From positions 1 through 64,000 of the forward strand of contig CAMCLD010000007.1 in the NCBI GenBank assembly GCA_945875635.1: a stretch of 64,000 nucleotides of DNA. The letters run 5' to 3'. Made by a program: the position numbers and the translations under genes. Positions 8,937 to 18,000 of the stretch are shown here, piece after piece. Positions within the stretch are counted from its first letter, which is position 1, and every line of letters starts with the position of its first letter. Under the pieces are notes generated by a model. That model saw only the letters and a program-made list of their open reading frames with translations. It was not told the origin of the DNA and ran no database searches. Origin of the DNA: an uncultured Prevotella sp. Lineage in GTDB: Bacteria; Bacteroidota; Bacteroidia; Bacteroidales; Bacteroidaceae.

Positions 8937-8944
8937 TAATTTTG
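8937..8944 (+). promoter_or_regulatory. Candidate -7 box for prmA
   Basis: TAATTTTG followed by C lies 20 bases before the prmA start codon. This fits the Bacteroidetes -7 box and implies a very short leader. Confidence 0.5.
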
Positions 8945-8963
8945 CATTCAAATTAACAATGAC

Positions 8964-9812
8964 ATGAAATATATAGAGGTTTCTTTCACCATAAAACCAG
9001 CCACAGAAGAAGCATGCGATGTTGTGGCAGCATTGGCTGCGGAAGCTGGATTTGAGTCTTTCTGTGATTGGGAAGATGGCATAAAGGGATATGTCCTTGC
9101 TGACAGCTATGACAAAGAGAAGCTGGACGAGGCTCTTTCGTCATTCCAGTATCCGGGTGTCGTTGTCTCTTATTCAGCGACAGATGCAGAGGACAAGAAC
9201 TGGAACGAGAAATGGGAAGAAGTGGGTTTTGAACCTATCATTCTTGGCGACAGATGCATAATATATGATGCCAAGAACGACAAGCCCACCCATAACTATG
9301 ACATAGAGATTGGCATCGATGCATGCCAGGCTTTCGGTACAGGTACGCACGAAACAACGCAGCTGATGGTTGAGAGCATCCTTGCCAGTGACATCATGGG
9401 CAAAAGGGTTCTTGATTGCGGATGTGGCACAGGAATACTAAGCATAACTGCTGCAAAGTGCGGAGCCAGTGAGATTGTCGGGTATGACATAGACGAATGG
9501 AGTGTGGAGAATGCCATCCATAATGCCAAAATCAACAATGTTGACATAGAAATACTGGAAGGCGACAAGAAAGTTCTTTCCCACATAAACGGGATGTTTG
9601 ATTTCGTGCTTGCCAACATTAACCGGAATATTCTCATTGAAGACATGCCTTCCTTTACAGAGCTGATGAGTTCCGACTGCATATTCATGATTAGCGGATT
9701 CTACGAGGAAGACTCTGACATACTTCAAAAAGAGGCGGAGAAACACGGAATGTCGATGGTAAGGAAGACCACCATGAACAACTGGTGCTGTATGTCTTTC
9801 AAGAAGGATTAA
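8964..9812 (+). CDS. prmA: Ribosomal protein L11 methyltransferase
   Basis: PrmA adds methyl groups to ribosomal protein L11, using S-adenosylmethionine. The 282-residue protein has the family order: an N-terminal substrate-binding domain (about 1-95), the linker EDKNWNEKWEEVGFEPI, the GTGTHETT loop, then the methyltransferase core with VLDCGCGTGILSI (motif I), VGYDIDEWSVENA (motif II) and VLANINRNIL (the Asn-containing catalytic region). Length and arrangement are normal. It overlaps the convergent nth gene by four bases at the 3' end. Confidence 0.95.
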   Translation: MKYIEVSFTIKPATEEACDVVAALAAEAGFESFCDWEDGIKGYVLADSYDKEKLDEALSSFQYPGVVVSYSATDAEDKNWNEKWEEVGFEPIILGDRCIIYDAKNDKPTHNYDIEIGIDACQAFGTGTHETTQLMVESILASDIMGKRVLDCGCGTGILSITAAKCGASEIVGYDIDEWSVENAIHNAKINNVDIEILEGDKKVLSHINGMFDFVLANINRNILIEDMPSFTELMSSDCIFMISGFYEEDSDILQKEAEKHGMSMVRKTTMNNWCCMSFKKD

Positions 9813-10453
9813 CAATTCTCTTTCACCACGGACGGACAGAAATGTGAGAATGGACATTCCCCACACTTTGGCTTTCTACTAAGGCACACATACCTTCCGT
9901 GCAATATAAGCCAATGGTGTGCATTTGCCAAGTCCTCCTTCTCAAAATTAGCCACAAGATATTTCTCAACCTTAACAGGAGTGTCGGCATTGTCGGGCAC
10001 CAGTCCCAGTCTGTGGCTCACTCTGAAAACATGTGTGTCAACAGCCATTGCCGGCAGTCCGAACCATACAGCCCGCATCACATTGGCTGTTTTTCTGCCT
10101 ACACCAGGCAGGGAAGTAAGACTCTCCATGTCTGCCGGTACTTCCCCATGGAAATCCCTGACAAGTATTCTCGCCATTTCCACAAGATGTCTGGATTTTG
10201 AGTTAGGATACGATATGCTTGCTATATGTTCCAGCACATCATCCTGTGAGGCTTTTGCCATCTCATGGGCAGTAGGATAATGAAGGAACAGTGTTGGTGT
10301 AACCATGTTAACCCTTTTGTCAGTACACTGAGCACTAAGAATGGTAGCGCATAACAACTGGAATGCGCTACCAAACTCAAGTTCTGTTGTCACCTCAGGC
10401 ATGACATGTCTGAAGTGCTCAGATATAAAATTATACCGTTCCTTTCTCCTCAT
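9809..10453 (-). CDS. nth: Endonuclease III, DNA glycosylase/AP lyase
   Basis: Endonuclease III removes oxidised pyrimidines and cuts at the abasic site in base-excision repair. The 214-residue protein has ILSAQCTD, the helix-hairpin-helix LPGVGRKTA with the catalytic Lys, and VDTHVFRVSHRLG with the catalytic Asp. It ends with the 4Fe-4S motif Cys-x6-Cys-x2-Cys-x5-Cys (C-LSRKPK-C-GE-C-PFSHF-C). Everything needed for activity is present. It lies nine bases downstream of the Skp-like lipoprotein gene and converges on prmA. Confidence 0.97.
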   Translation of the reverse strand: MRRKERYNFISEHFRHVMPEVTTELEFGSAFQLLCATILSAQCTDKRVNMVTPTLFLHYPTAHEMAKASQDDVLEHIASISYPNSKSRHLVEMARILVRDFHGEVPADMESLTSLPGVGRKTANVMRAVWFGLPAMAVDTHVFRVSHRLGLVPDNADTPVKVEKYLVANFEKEDLANAHHWLILHGRYVCLSRKPKCGECPFSHFCPSVVKENC

Positions 10454-10462
10454 GGAAAAAGC

Positions 10463-11050
10463 TTATTTCTTAGGCATACCCTTGTAAGCTTTGTTCAGTC
10501 CTTTCACTACCTCGTTGGTAATATCATATGCTTTATCTGCATATAGGACGTTGTCACCCTGCTTTGCAAGAATCATGGCATATTTCTTGTCCTTGTTATA
10601 AGCGTTCAGATAGTGGTGAATGCTGTCAGAAAGAGCCTTGTTGTAATTTGCAATCTCAGTCTGAAGCTCTGCTCCAAGCCTCTGCTGCAATGCGTCAGCG
10701 TCCTGAGCCTGCTTCTGGATGTTTGCCTGTATCTGCTGTGCTTGCTGCTGTGTGTATTTGTTAGACTGTATGCCCTGTTGGAAATTGGCGGCAGCCTGCT
10801 GGAGGCTCTGCTGTTTTCCTGCAAGTGTCTTCTGGATATTCTGCTCTTTCTGCTGCATAAGTTTGGTTACTTCCTTCCAATATGTATATTGGCTCATAAT
10901 GGAATCAACCTCTACATACGCAATCTTAAATTCGCTCTTTGGCTGACTGTCAGCCTTTGCTGTGGTGTCGTTCTTGGCTGGCTGATTGTTGCATGACACA
11001 AAAGCCAGCACAGAAGCCACTACAGCCATTGATTTTATCATTCTCTTCAT
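10463..11050 (-). CDS. OmpH/Skp-like periplasmic lipoprotein
   Basis: The 195-residue protein has a lipoprotein signal with a Cys at about residue 20 (VLAFVSCNN). The mature part begins with a strand containing KIAYVEVDSIMSQY, typical of the OmpH/Skp chaperone family, followed by a long Gln- and Ala-rich coiled coil (roughly residues 60-135) and a C-terminal part (DNVLYADKAYDITNEVVKGLNKAY) that closes the family fold. Skp proteins hold unfolded outer-membrane proteins in the periplasm. A lipid-anchored version is usual in Bacteroidetes. It is directly upstream of nth and may share its transcript. Confidence 0.85.
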   Translation of the reverse strand: MKRMIKSMAVVASVLAFVSCNNQPAKNDTTAKADSQPKSEFKIAYVEVDSIMSQYTYWKEVTKLMQQKEQNIQKTLAGKQQSLQQAAANFQQGIQSNKYTQQQAQQIQANIQKQAQDADALQQRLGAELQTEIANYNKALSDSIHHYLNAYNKDKKYAMILAKQGDNVLYADKAYDITNEVVKGLNKAYKGMPKK

Positions 11051-11129
11051 TTTAATAATATATAAATAAATAATTATAATACAATAAAGTCAAACAACTA
11101 TCCTTGCCTTGCCGTCAGCATAAATGTAA

Positions 11130-11333
11130 TTACCCACGGATACGTCTCGAAGTTTTCATTCTTGCCTGTCTGTCCTGTTCAAGCACACAGTCTATTCCTT
11201 TTTTCTTCAAATAAGGATTGTCATGGATATGCTGCGAAGAAAACCTTCCATTCTTCTTGAATATCACCTTAACGCTCAGCAATACTACTGCAATAGCAAT
11301 TATTAACAGTGTCAATGCGATTGTTTCTATCAT
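11130..11333 (-). CDS. Small conserved single-span membrane protein
   Basis: A 67-residue protein with one membrane segment at residues about 4-25 (TIALTLLIIAIAVVLLSVKVIF), followed by a basic cytoplasmic-looking tail with FSSQHIHDNPYLKKKGIDCVLEQDRQARMK. Small proteins with this H-x-H-D-N-P and GI-x-C-x-x-x-Q-D-R pattern recur in Bacteroidales, often near nth or Skp-like genes as far as I recall, but no function is known to me. A full-consensus promoter lies 30 bases upstream, which supports that the gene is real. Confidence 0.7.
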   Translation of the reverse strand: MIETIALTLLIIAIAVVLLSVKVIFKKNGRFSSQHIHDNPYLKKKGIDCVLEQDRQARMKTSRRIRG

Positions 11334-11364
11334 TTTTACTATTTTTGCAAATGATTTCAGTTTG

Positions 11365-11395
11365 CAAAGTTAGTGCAAATCGAGTGAAGAACAAA
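11365..11395 (-). promoter_or_regulatory. Promoter for the small membrane protein gene
   Basis: On the minus strand TTTG (11395-11392) is followed after 19 bases by TAACTTTG (11372-11365). This is the full Bacteroidetes -33/-7 promoter pattern, 32 bases before the start codon. Confidence 0.7.
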
Positions 11396-11477
11396 ATAAA
11401 AGACAAAGAATTTATTTTTTTTATTCCAAGATGAAGCCTATCTTTCAAGAAAACAATAAGAACAAATACTAAGAAAA

Positions 11478-12932
11478 ATGACAAAAACAGAATTGAAACC
11501 AGCATGCGTATTCGAGCATTTTGCCAAAGTGAACGCTATTCCCCGCCCATCAAAGCATGAGGAAAGAATGATTGAATATCTCGTAGAGTTTGGAAAGTCA
11601 CATGGTTTGGAGACGAAAGTTGATGAGACTGGCAATGTACTCATAAAGAAACCAGCCACACCAGGTTATGAGAACCGTAAGACAGTAATCCTGCAAAGCC
11701 ACATGGACATGGTGTGTGAAAAACTGACTGACAAAGAGTTCAATTTCAATACTGATGCGATACAGACTTATATTGACGGAGAATGGCTTACAGCAGATGG
11801 TACGACCCTTGGCGCTGACGATGGTATCGGCGTAGCAATAGAGCTTGCCATCCTTGAGGCAGATGACATAGAGCATGGTCCTATCGAGTGTGTGTTCACA
11901 AGAGACGAGGAGACAGGTCTGACAGGTGCCATTGGAATGAAGGCTGGATTTATGACTGGTGACATGTTGATAAATCTGGACTCTGAGGACGAAGGTCAGA
12001 TTTTCGTATCATGCGCAGGTGGGCGTACCACTACCGCTACTTTTAGCTTCAGCAAGGAAAAAGCCCCAGAAGGACATTTTTTCATGAAGGCTTCCGTAAA
12101 GGGTCTTATTGGCGGTCATTCCGGTGATGACATCAATAAGAAGAGAGCTAACTCAGTTAAGATTATCTCTCGATTCCTATATCTCGCACTCACCAAATTC
12201 GGTGCACGCATAGCTGATGTCAACGCAGGCAAGCTACACAACGCAATACCTAGGGATGGCTATGCAGTATTCTCCGTTCCTGCAGACAAGAAAGAAGAGG
12301 TAAGGGTTTTGTGGAACGTATTTACCTCAGATGTTGAGGAGGAGTTCCATGTAACGGAACAAAACATGCAGTTCAACCTTGAAAGTACCGATGAGGCAGA
12401 TGTATTGCCGGAAGCTGAAGCAGGAAGGATAATCAGAAGCCTTCAGGCTATTGACAACGGTGTGTTCGCCATGTGCCAGGACGAAGCTCTTGCGTGGATG
12501 GTTGAGACATCAAGCAATGTAGCCAGTGTGGAGACAACAGACAAAGAAGTCAAGATTGTGGCATCACAAAGGAGCAATGTGATGAGTGCCCTTGACAATC
12601 AGGCAAATACGGTGAAAGCTCTTTTCGAACTGGCAGGTGCAAGCGTAGAGCAAGGTGACGGTTATCCGGCATGGAAGATGAACGCCAACAGCCTTCTTAC
12701 CAAGATTGCCAAAGAGACATACGTCAGTCTATTCGGAAAGGAGCCAAAGGTTCTTGGAATACATGCAGGACTGGAATGTGGTCTGTTCTCAGAGAAATAT
12801 CCTAATTTGGACATGGTATCATTTGGTCCGACCCTGCGTGGTGTTCATTCTCCCGATGAGCGTCTTCTTATCCCAACGGTAGAGATGGTTTGGAACCACC
12901 TTCTTGCAATTCTAAAGAACATTCCGGAATAA
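11478..12932 (+). CDS. pepD: Aminoacyl-histidine dipeptidase (beta-Ala-His dipeptidase)
   Basis: PepD is a cytoplasmic zinc dipeptidase of the M20 family that cleaves Xaa-His and other dipeptides. The 484-residue protein shows the metal-binding and catalytic pattern in order: QSHMDMVCEK (first His with the following Asp), LGADDGIGVA (bridging Asp), TRDEETGLTGA (catalytic Glu and metal-binding Glu), LINLDSEDEGQ, and HAGLECGLF near the C-terminus. The middle insertion GGHSGDDINKKRAN is typical of PepD rather than other M20 members. Length is as expected. A lipoprotein gene follows 17 bases downstream. Confidence 0.96.
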   Translation: MTKTELKPACVFEHFAKVNAIPRPSKHEERMIEYLVEFGKSHGLETKVDETGNVLIKKPATPGYENRKTVILQSHMDMVCEKLTDKEFNFNTDAIQTYIDGEWLTADGTTLGADDGIGVAIELAILEADDIEHGPIECVFTRDEETGLTGAIGMKAGFMTGDMLINLDSEDEGQIFVSCAGGRTTTATFSFSKEKAPEGHFFMKASVKGLIGGHSGDDINKKRANSVKIISRFLYLALTKFGARIADVNAGKLHNAIPRDGYAVFSVPADKKEEVRVLWNVFTSDVEEEFHVTEQNMQFNLESTDEADVLPEAEAGRIIRSLQAIDNGVFAMCQDEALAWMVETSSNVASVETTDKEVKIVASQRSNVMSALDNQANTVKALFELAGASVEQGDGYPAWKMNANSLLTKIAKETYVSLFGKEPKVLGIHAGLECGLFSEKYPNLDMVSFGPTLRGVHSPDERLLIPTVEMVWNHLLAILKNIPE

Positions 12933-12949
12933 CAATCAAACGAGAGGAA

Positions 12950-13318
12950 ATGAAAAAGAATGTTTTCACTTCAACATCAGCAGCTATAGTCCTTGCCATT
13001 ACATTCTCATGTGGCAAGGACTACAAGGCAGGCTCAACAGTCAAATCTTTCGTAAGAGACAATTTTGACGAGCGTGTATTCACAGATACCGATTACAGGA
13101 GCCTGGACTCGACTGCTTGTGTCACGGACAGCATGATTGAAGTCATGCGTAAGAATGCCGGGAAGATGCGTGGAGTGAGTAAGTCTATCCATTATGCCAA
13201 TCGCAAGGAGAAGGTTCTCTACTACATTCCTGTAAGAATGGAAACAGACGGCAAGGAAAAGGTCACTCATACTTTCTATATGAACAGAGACCTTAGTGAG
13301 ATTGTGGCATTCAGATAG
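12950..13318 (+). CDS. Small lipoprotein of unknown function
   Basis: The ATG at 12950 is preceded by a purine-rich GAGAGGAA and opens a protein of 122 residues with a lipoprotein signal peptide (MKKNVFTSTSAAIVLAITFSC, Cys at about 21). A longer frame starting at 12890 lies inside pepD and is not credible. The mature part of about 100 residues is polar and ends with a strand pattern (KVLYYIPVRMET, THTFYMNRDLSEIVAF), so it may be a small beta-rich periplasmic protein. No family was recognised. The spacing of 17 bases after pepD suggests one transcript. Confidence 0.7.
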   Translation: MKKNVFTSTSAAIVLAITFSCGKDYKAGSTVKSFVRDNFDERVFTDTDYRSLDSTACVTDSMIEVMRKNAGKMRGVSKSIHYANRKEKVLYYIPVRMETDGKEKVTHTFYMNRDLSEIVAFR

Positions 13319-13395
13319 ACGTTATGTTTTCTCCTATATATAGAGAGACAACGCCGTAAGAGACAGTGTGATAAGATTTTCCCATTTGAAGTCGG

Positions 13396-16143
13396 TTAGA
13401 ATATAGTCAACGACTTGTCTGAATCGATGGTATTGAAATATCTTATCACATTGCTCATAAACGGAGTTATCTCTTTTTGTTTTCTTGAGTTATTATTATA
13501 CGAAGTAAACAGGCTGTAGGCTATTATCAGGCGTTTCTTGCTCCTTGACAAGGCTACATAGAACTTACGAGCATCCTCCTCGTCACTCTTCTTGCTCTTA
13601 TTATAATAGTTGGGATAACGTCCTGCCACAGCATCAAACACTATGACATTGTCAAACTCCAAGCCTTTTGCCTTATGCACCGTAGTTACGAAAAGTCTCT
13701 CGCCGAGACTTCCGCTATTGCAAAAGTCCGACTCCTTCATAGTGTTTAAAGTTACAGAATGTTGCGAGAGCTGCTCCATAAGTGATAGCCTGCGGTTTTC
13801 TTCGTCCATCATGTCACTTTCTATATAATTGATGAAAGCATGTATCTTAGGCTCTTCACCCAGGAGCTTGTTCTCCACCATATATATATATGATTGGCAC
13901 AGGGTCTTGGCAAGCATGGACATGCCGTCTTTGTCAGCACTTCTTTGGTACAGCTGCGACTGGGTTTCGAGATAGAGTTCTGAATAGTTTGCCCTAAGTC
14001 GGTTTATTATTGGGACAACCATTCCGTGAGTTAGAAAATCCATCTGTTCCTCAATCTTGGACCTTGCCTTGGAAGCACAAAGACGCAGGAGGCTGAAAGT
14101 TGCGACAACGTCATCTATTGCCTTATGTGTATTCTCTCCTTCAAGCGAGAATGCAGACACTAAACTTTCAAGTTTATACGACTGCATACCAGGTTCAAGA
14201 AGCCTTGTCAGCTTTAGTGTATCTACAATCTTTGCATTAGACAGCTTTGTATCCATCCATTCCAATGTTTGAAGTTTTAAGCGACTTTCCACCCCGATGC
14301 GTCTCATGACATTGTTTTCCAGGATACGATAGTCAAAATTGACATTGTGACCAACAAGCGGAGAGTCACCACAAAATTCCATGAACGCTTCCACAGCTTC
14401 AGCCATTCCGACAAGCTCACCTGTCTGTTCCTTCTCTTTATAAATGCCGAACAGAGGGTTTTCTTTCTCTCCAAGCATTTCCGGTACTTGCCTGTCTGTC
14501 CTTATGTATATATCCAATGCTTCGCCGGTCATCTTTCCTTGACGCACTCTAATGGCAGACAGTTCTATGATGTCATCACTAAACACGTCCGTGCCTGTCG
14601 TTTCTGTATCAAACACCACCATGTCAACGGTATCGTAGAGCGAGAGGAAGTTGCCTGTATATGTGTTGTTTCCAAAGACAATAAAGTCTGAAGGTGTCAT
14701 GGCAAGGTCCCTGAGCTTTTTTACAAACCGCCTGCCCATGCTTTCATCCTCCATCTTGCCCATAGTGGTCATTATCCTTGCCCAACTGATAAAGCTATTG
14801 TCATTTCTCATCACGTCAAGATGGGCAAGAAGGGTCTTCATAGTATTTGACGAGAACATGTCAGAACCTGACACCTTAAAATGCTTAATGCCATCCTTGA
14901 CCATTCTGTCACTTATGGCATCTGCATCCTTGTTTGACAGTACGACGATGGCTGTTGTCTCTTTTTGACATGACTCCACGAGACGTTGGGCAAGCGACGT
15001 CGCCCTCGCTGTCTCTTCCTCTATGTCGAGACATGGAAGGATGAAGAGTCTATCCTTGCCTGTATCATTGTCCGAGAGGAAGGGCTCTGGAAGAAGCGAA
15101 CGGTCAATATGCAACTGTCCTTCAGCATAGTCGTTAAAGACATTGAGAAGGTAAGCCGGAGACCTGTGGTTCTTGAGCAAGCGGTGAAGGTTGCCACCAC
15201 ATTTTTCCTTAATCCTCTCAAGTATGTCTAACTTTGCACCCATGAAAGAGAATATCGCCTGCTGTTCATCACCAAGATACACGACAGTAGAGTCTGCATC
15301 AGACACCAGCAGGTCGATGATTGCCACCTGCATGGCATTCAAGTCTTGAACCTCATCGACTTGAAGCCAACTATAATAGCGGCAACGGGAGTCGTGTCTC
15401 TTATACGTATCGTATGTATAAAGGAGCATATCCTCGAAGTCAATGAGATGGTTGTCGTTTTTGTATTTGTTGTATCTCATGGCGAGTTCGAGTTTCCTTA
15501 CAAGACGCTTCACCTCTGCTGCACCAGATGTCTTCATGTCGTCAGCCATTTGTTGATAGAAGTCTATGTTGTTGCAAATATCTAGCAATGAAGCAGACGA
15601 TGTGTCTATGCGGGCTGTATTGCATAGAAGCCGGAAGGCGGAGCGGTCTTCAATTGTCAAGCATTCGGGATGCAAAAAGAGCGACTTGTCATGACCATTC
15701 TCTACCTGATGGATAAAATGTGCCGTAAACATGACAATGTCATATTCGCGCTTCAAGCGAAAATCCTGAGCTCCTGAATTATCAGTACCAATGAAGGAGC
15801 GTATGATGCTGCGGGTGTCATCATCGTCAATGATAGAACTGTCTGATGGTACTACTGCATTCTCAAAGAGAAAACGAGAGCAATATCCATGAACATTTCC
15901 CACATACAGGTTGTCCGTTAATTTATCCGGCAACTTCCCCGATATGCGTTCTTTCATTCCCCTTGCAGCTCGGTTGGTGAATGTAAGACAGAGCATGTCT
16001 TCCGTGGCTACACCTTTACCCAAGGCGTAAGCCACGCGCTCAGCAAGGACATACGTCTTTCCACATCCAGGAGGTGCCAGTACAAGATGCCTTCCTCCCA
16101 TAGCCTCAACTACTGGCTTCTGCGACTCGTCAACAACTTTCAT
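13396..16143 (-). CDS. UvrD-type DNA helicase with an internal DEDD exonuclease domain
   Basis: This 915-residue protein combines a superfamily 1 helicase with a 3'-5' exonuclease. The helicase begins with Walker A APPGCGKT (23-30), LTFTNRAARGMKERI (53-67) and the DEVQD box (263-267), and GDEQQAIFSFMGA follows at 291-303. A DnaQ-like exonuclease is inserted at about 507-690: FDTETTG (511-517), VGHNVNFDYRIL (597-608) and HKAIDDVVAT (673-682) hold the DEDDh residues. The helicase then resumes with VHKAKGLEFDNV (822-833) and YVALSRSKKRL (862-872). The likely role is DNA repair or processing of damaged ends, but this is inferred from domains. It stands alone and converges with the lipoprotein gene. 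Confidence 0.9.
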   Translation of the reverse strand: MKVVDESQKPVVEAMGGRHLVLAPPGCGKTYVLAERVAYALGKGVATEDMLCLTFTNRAARGMKERISGKLPDKLTDNLYVGNVHGYCSRFLFENAVVPSDSSIIDDDDTRSIIRSFIGTDNSGAQDFRLKREYDIVMFTAHFIHQVENGHDKSLFLHPECLTIEDRSAFRLLCNTARIDTSSASLLDICNNIDFYQQMADDMKTSGAAEVKRLVRKLELAMRYNKYKNDNHLIDFEDMLLYTYDTYKRHDSRCRYYSWLQVDEVQDLNAMQVAIIDLLVSDADSTVVYLGDEQQAIFSFMGAKLDILERIKEKCGGNLHRLLKNHRSPAYLLNVFNDYAEGQLHIDRSLLPEPFLSDNDTGKDRLFILPCLDIEEETARATSLAQRLVESCQKETTAIVVLSNKDADAISDRMVKDGIKHFKVSGSDMFSSNTMKTLLAHLDVMRNDNSFISWARIMTTMGKMEDESMGRRFVKKLRDLAMTPSDFIVFGNNTYTGNFLSLYDTVDMVVFDTETTGTDVFSDDIIELSAIRVRQGKMTGEALDIYIRTDRQVPEMLGEKENPLFGIYKEKEQTGELVGMAEAVEAFMEFCGDSPLVGHNVNFDYRILENNVMRRIGVESRLKLQTLEWMDTKLSNAKIVDTLKLTRLLEPGMQSYKLESLVSAFSLEGENTHKAIDDVVATFSLLRLCASKARSKIEEQMDFLTHGMVVPIINRLRANYSELYLETQSQLYQRSADKDGMSMLAKTLCQSYIYMVENKLLGEEPKIHAFINYIESDMMDEENRRLSLMEQLSQHSVTLNTMKESDFCNSGSLGERLFVTTVHKAKGLEFDNVIVFDAVAGRYPNYYNKSKKSDEEDARKFYVALSRSKKRLIIAYSLFTSYNNNSRKQKEITPFMSNVIRYFNTIDSDKSLTIF

Positions 16144-16212
16144 GTTCTCTAAATAAAGTCTCTAACGATCCCTCATCAAAAGGACTATTCCTGTTTGAAG
16201 AGGAAAGGGGAC

Positions 16213-16243
16213 CATTCAACCTTCAATCTTCAACCTTTCATCA
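16213..16243. repeat. Intergenic repeat R2, short copy
   Basis: ACCATTCAACCTTCAATCTT-type sequence resembling the TTCAA-rich repeats at 331-433, 57779-57895 and 59349-59410. It lies between two divergent genes. Confidence 0.5.
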
Positions 16244-16333
16244 TGCAAATTTATAACTTATCAATCAAATTGGCAAGCTGTTCCGAATATTTTTTATAAC
16301 TTCGCAAGGTCAATACTACAAAAATCAAATTCC

Positions 16334-16930
16334 ATGAGAATAACAAGAGCAAGAAAAGAATGGGCAGAGGTGATAGCTTCTCTTATAATGAAGGCGATGA
16401 ACCATGAATGCTGCAAATGGTTTGCCGGTCCCAATCATACACTTGACGATTTTCACAATCTTATGACGAGACTCGTAGGAATGGAAGACTCGCAATATAG
16501 CTACATGAACACTCTTGTCGCCGTAACCGACGACGAGAGTGTTGCAGGAATATGCACAAGTTATGATGGTTCAAGACTCCGAGAGCTGCGTAAGGCTTTC
16601 GTCAATGGGGCACTGGAAGCATTCGGCATAGATTACAGCAACATGGAAGATGAGACTCAGGGCGGTGAGTTGTACATCGACAGTCTGTGCGTCGCTGAGG
16701 AATACCGCAACAAGGGTATTGCGAAAATGCTGATTAATGCCACAATAGACAAGGCAAGGGACATGGAAATACCCCTTGTGGGACTGCTTGTTGACAAGAA
16801 CAATCCAAAGGCAGAAAAGCTATATGCCTCCGTTGGGTTCCATTACGCCAACGACAGTGAATGGGGTGGTCACGAGATGAGACACCTGATATGTAGAAGC
16901 TATCCTACCCTCCCTTCGCAGGAGGGGTAG
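16334..16930 (+). CDS. GNAT family N-acetyltransferase
   Basis: The 198-residue protein carries the acetyl-CoA binding core of the GNAT fold: ELYIDSLCVAEEYRNKGIAKMLINATIDKARD, which contains the R/Q-x-x-G-x-A type loop (RNKGIA), and then GLLVDKNNPKAEKLYASVGFHY, the usual strand-helix near the C-terminus. The N-terminal third (ARKEWAEVIASLIMKAMNHECCKWF) is the variable substrate part. The substrate cannot be predicted. The last ten codons (YPTLPSQEG) run into a terminator hairpin, so the C-terminus may have been extended by loss of an earlier stop. Transcribed alone. Confidence 0.85.
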   Translation: MRITRARKEWAEVIASLIMKAMNHECCKWFAGPNHTLDDFHNLMTRLVGMEDSQYSYMNTLVAVTDDESVAGICTSYDGSRLRELRKAFVNGALEAFGIDYSNMEDETQGGELYIDSLCVAEEYRNKGIAKMLINATIDKARDMEIPLVGLLVDKNNPKAEKLYASVGFHYANDSEWGGHEMRHLICRSYPTLPSQEG

Positions 16931-16931
16931 G
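16904..16931. terminator. Hairpin at the end of the GNAT gene
   Basis: CCTACCCTCC (16904-16913) pairs with GGAGGGGTAGG (16921-16931) around a CTTCGCA loop, with a single bulged base. It overlaps the stop codon of the acetyltransferase gene and lies between two convergent genes. There is no clear T-tract, so the exact role is uncertain. Confidence 0.55.
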
Positions 16932-16945
16932 AACGAGGCTGACTT

Positions 16946-17398
16946 TTATCCCAGCATTTCTTTCAACTCATCATAACTTACCTTGCAGAAGTCGGTGCAG
17001 GGGACATATGAATATGGAACATACTCATACAGACGCAGGAATACCTTGTCTGACTTCTTGTGGAAATATGCGCAGAGCAGTATTGACTGCGAGTTGCACT
17101 CGGAATGGATATTCCCGATATTCTCTATAGAACCATTTCTCATAGCTGCCAGTATATCCTCTTTCATGTCGTTGGGAAAGCAGAATGTCTTTTTTTTATA
17201 GCCTTTCTCTCCCATCTCATCTTTATAGGTCGTCTTAAGCAACAACAAAGACAGGAAACCAACTATCAAACACACGATTCCAATGGCTCCGGACATCTTG
17301 CCCAATGGGTAAAAGGTGAGTATTGTTCCAAGTGACACAAACGCCAATGACACTAATATGTCAAGTACCGAACGGGTACGAATGAATTCTTTTTCCAT
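16946..17398 (-). CDS. Uncharacterised membrane protein
   Basis: With the start at 17398 (MEKEFIRTRSVLDIL) this is a 150-residue protein with two membrane segments (residues about 10-28 and 35-53). These are followed by a soluble domain of about 90 residues that includes FCFPNDMKEDILAAMRNGSIENI and LLCAYFHKKSDKVFLRLYEYVPYSY. The frame is open back to 17524, but that part is repeat R1 and contains no coding signal. I do not recognise the family. It is likely an inner-membrane protein with a cytoplasmic domain. It converges with the GNAT gene. Confidence 0.65.
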   Translation of the reverse strand: MEKEFIRTRSVLDILVSLAFVSLGTILTFYPLGKMSGAIGIVCLIVGFLSLLLLKTTYKDEMGEKGYKKKTFCFPNDMKEDILAAMRNGSIENIGNIHSECNSQSILLCAYFHKKSDKVFLRLYEYVPYSYVPCTDFCKVSYDELKEMLG

Positions 17399-17420
17399 AA
17401 TAATTATAATATTTAATTTA

Positions 17421-17560
17421 AGTTTTTTCGCAAAGCTCAAGGGAAATCCTTTTCCCTTCGGCCAGTGACCGTTGGTTAGCATGTCTCCGACATGCTGTCT
17501 GTTAACGAGTTGACAAGTCAACAAGTAGCTACCCTACTTGCTTGAATTTGTCAATGACAA
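17421..17560. repeat. Intergenic repeat R1, partial copy
   Basis: Contains the R1 landmarks TTTTTTCGCAAAGCTCAAGG, CATGTCTCCGACATGCTGTC, GAGTTGACAAGTCAACAAGT and CTTGAATTTGTCAATGAC. Compared with the best copy at 34100-34280 the order of parts is changed and one terminal repeat is missing. Confidence 0.75.
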
Positions 17561-17580
17561 AAAAAACTATTATGGAAAAA

Positions 17581-18000
17581 TCAAATCTGCAATCGGCGAA
17601 GCCTATCAAAGGACTTCGCATTATCTGTGCATGCGAAAGGCGTTAAGCAAGCATTAATCATTCGCACGCATCGCAACATCTCACCTATGTATCGTCCTCC
17701 CTTCAATGATAGCAAGATATTGCATTTTGAACTTTGTCTGGCTGTAGTGAAAGAAAAACCACTATTCGAGCCAGACGACATTTCCGAAACAGGAGGCTGC
17801 TGCAATATGATGGTCGTACCAATATTGGCATCGCCACACTCGTTAAGAACGTAACCACCATCCAACACCTCTGTATCATGAGAATCGCAACGGCAAGTAT
17901 CGGATGGGGAAAGAATCCCATCCTGCAACCGGACATTAAACAGCATCAATGCCGTAAGTACCAGAATGCACAATGTTGTCGTTACAACTACTTTTCTCAT
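17581..18000 (-). CDS. Small exported or membrane-anchored unknown protein
   Basis: A 139-residue open frame that starts with a hydrophobic segment (MRKVVVTTTLCILVLTALMLF), which is either a signal peptide or a membrane anchor. The rest is polar with seven Cys residues after the signal, including CRCDSHD near residue 36 and LRCVRMINACLTPFAC near residue 110, so disulfides outside the cytoplasm are possible. No known domain was recognised. It sits between repeat-filled regions, and its C-terminal part resembles nothing familiar, so the real end could be altered. Confidence that it is a working gene is moderate. Confidence 0.5.
   Translation of the reverse strand: MRKVVVTTTLCILVLTALMLFNVRLQDGILSPSDTCRCDSHDTEVLDGGYVLNECGDANIGTTIILQQPPVSEMSSGSNSGFSFTTARQSSKCNILLSLKGGRYIGEMLRCVRMINACLTPFACTDNAKSFDRLRRLQI

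Noticed and set aside
17399..17524. N-terminal extension of the membrane protein at 16946-17398
   Set aside because: The extension is translated repeat R1, without coding character.
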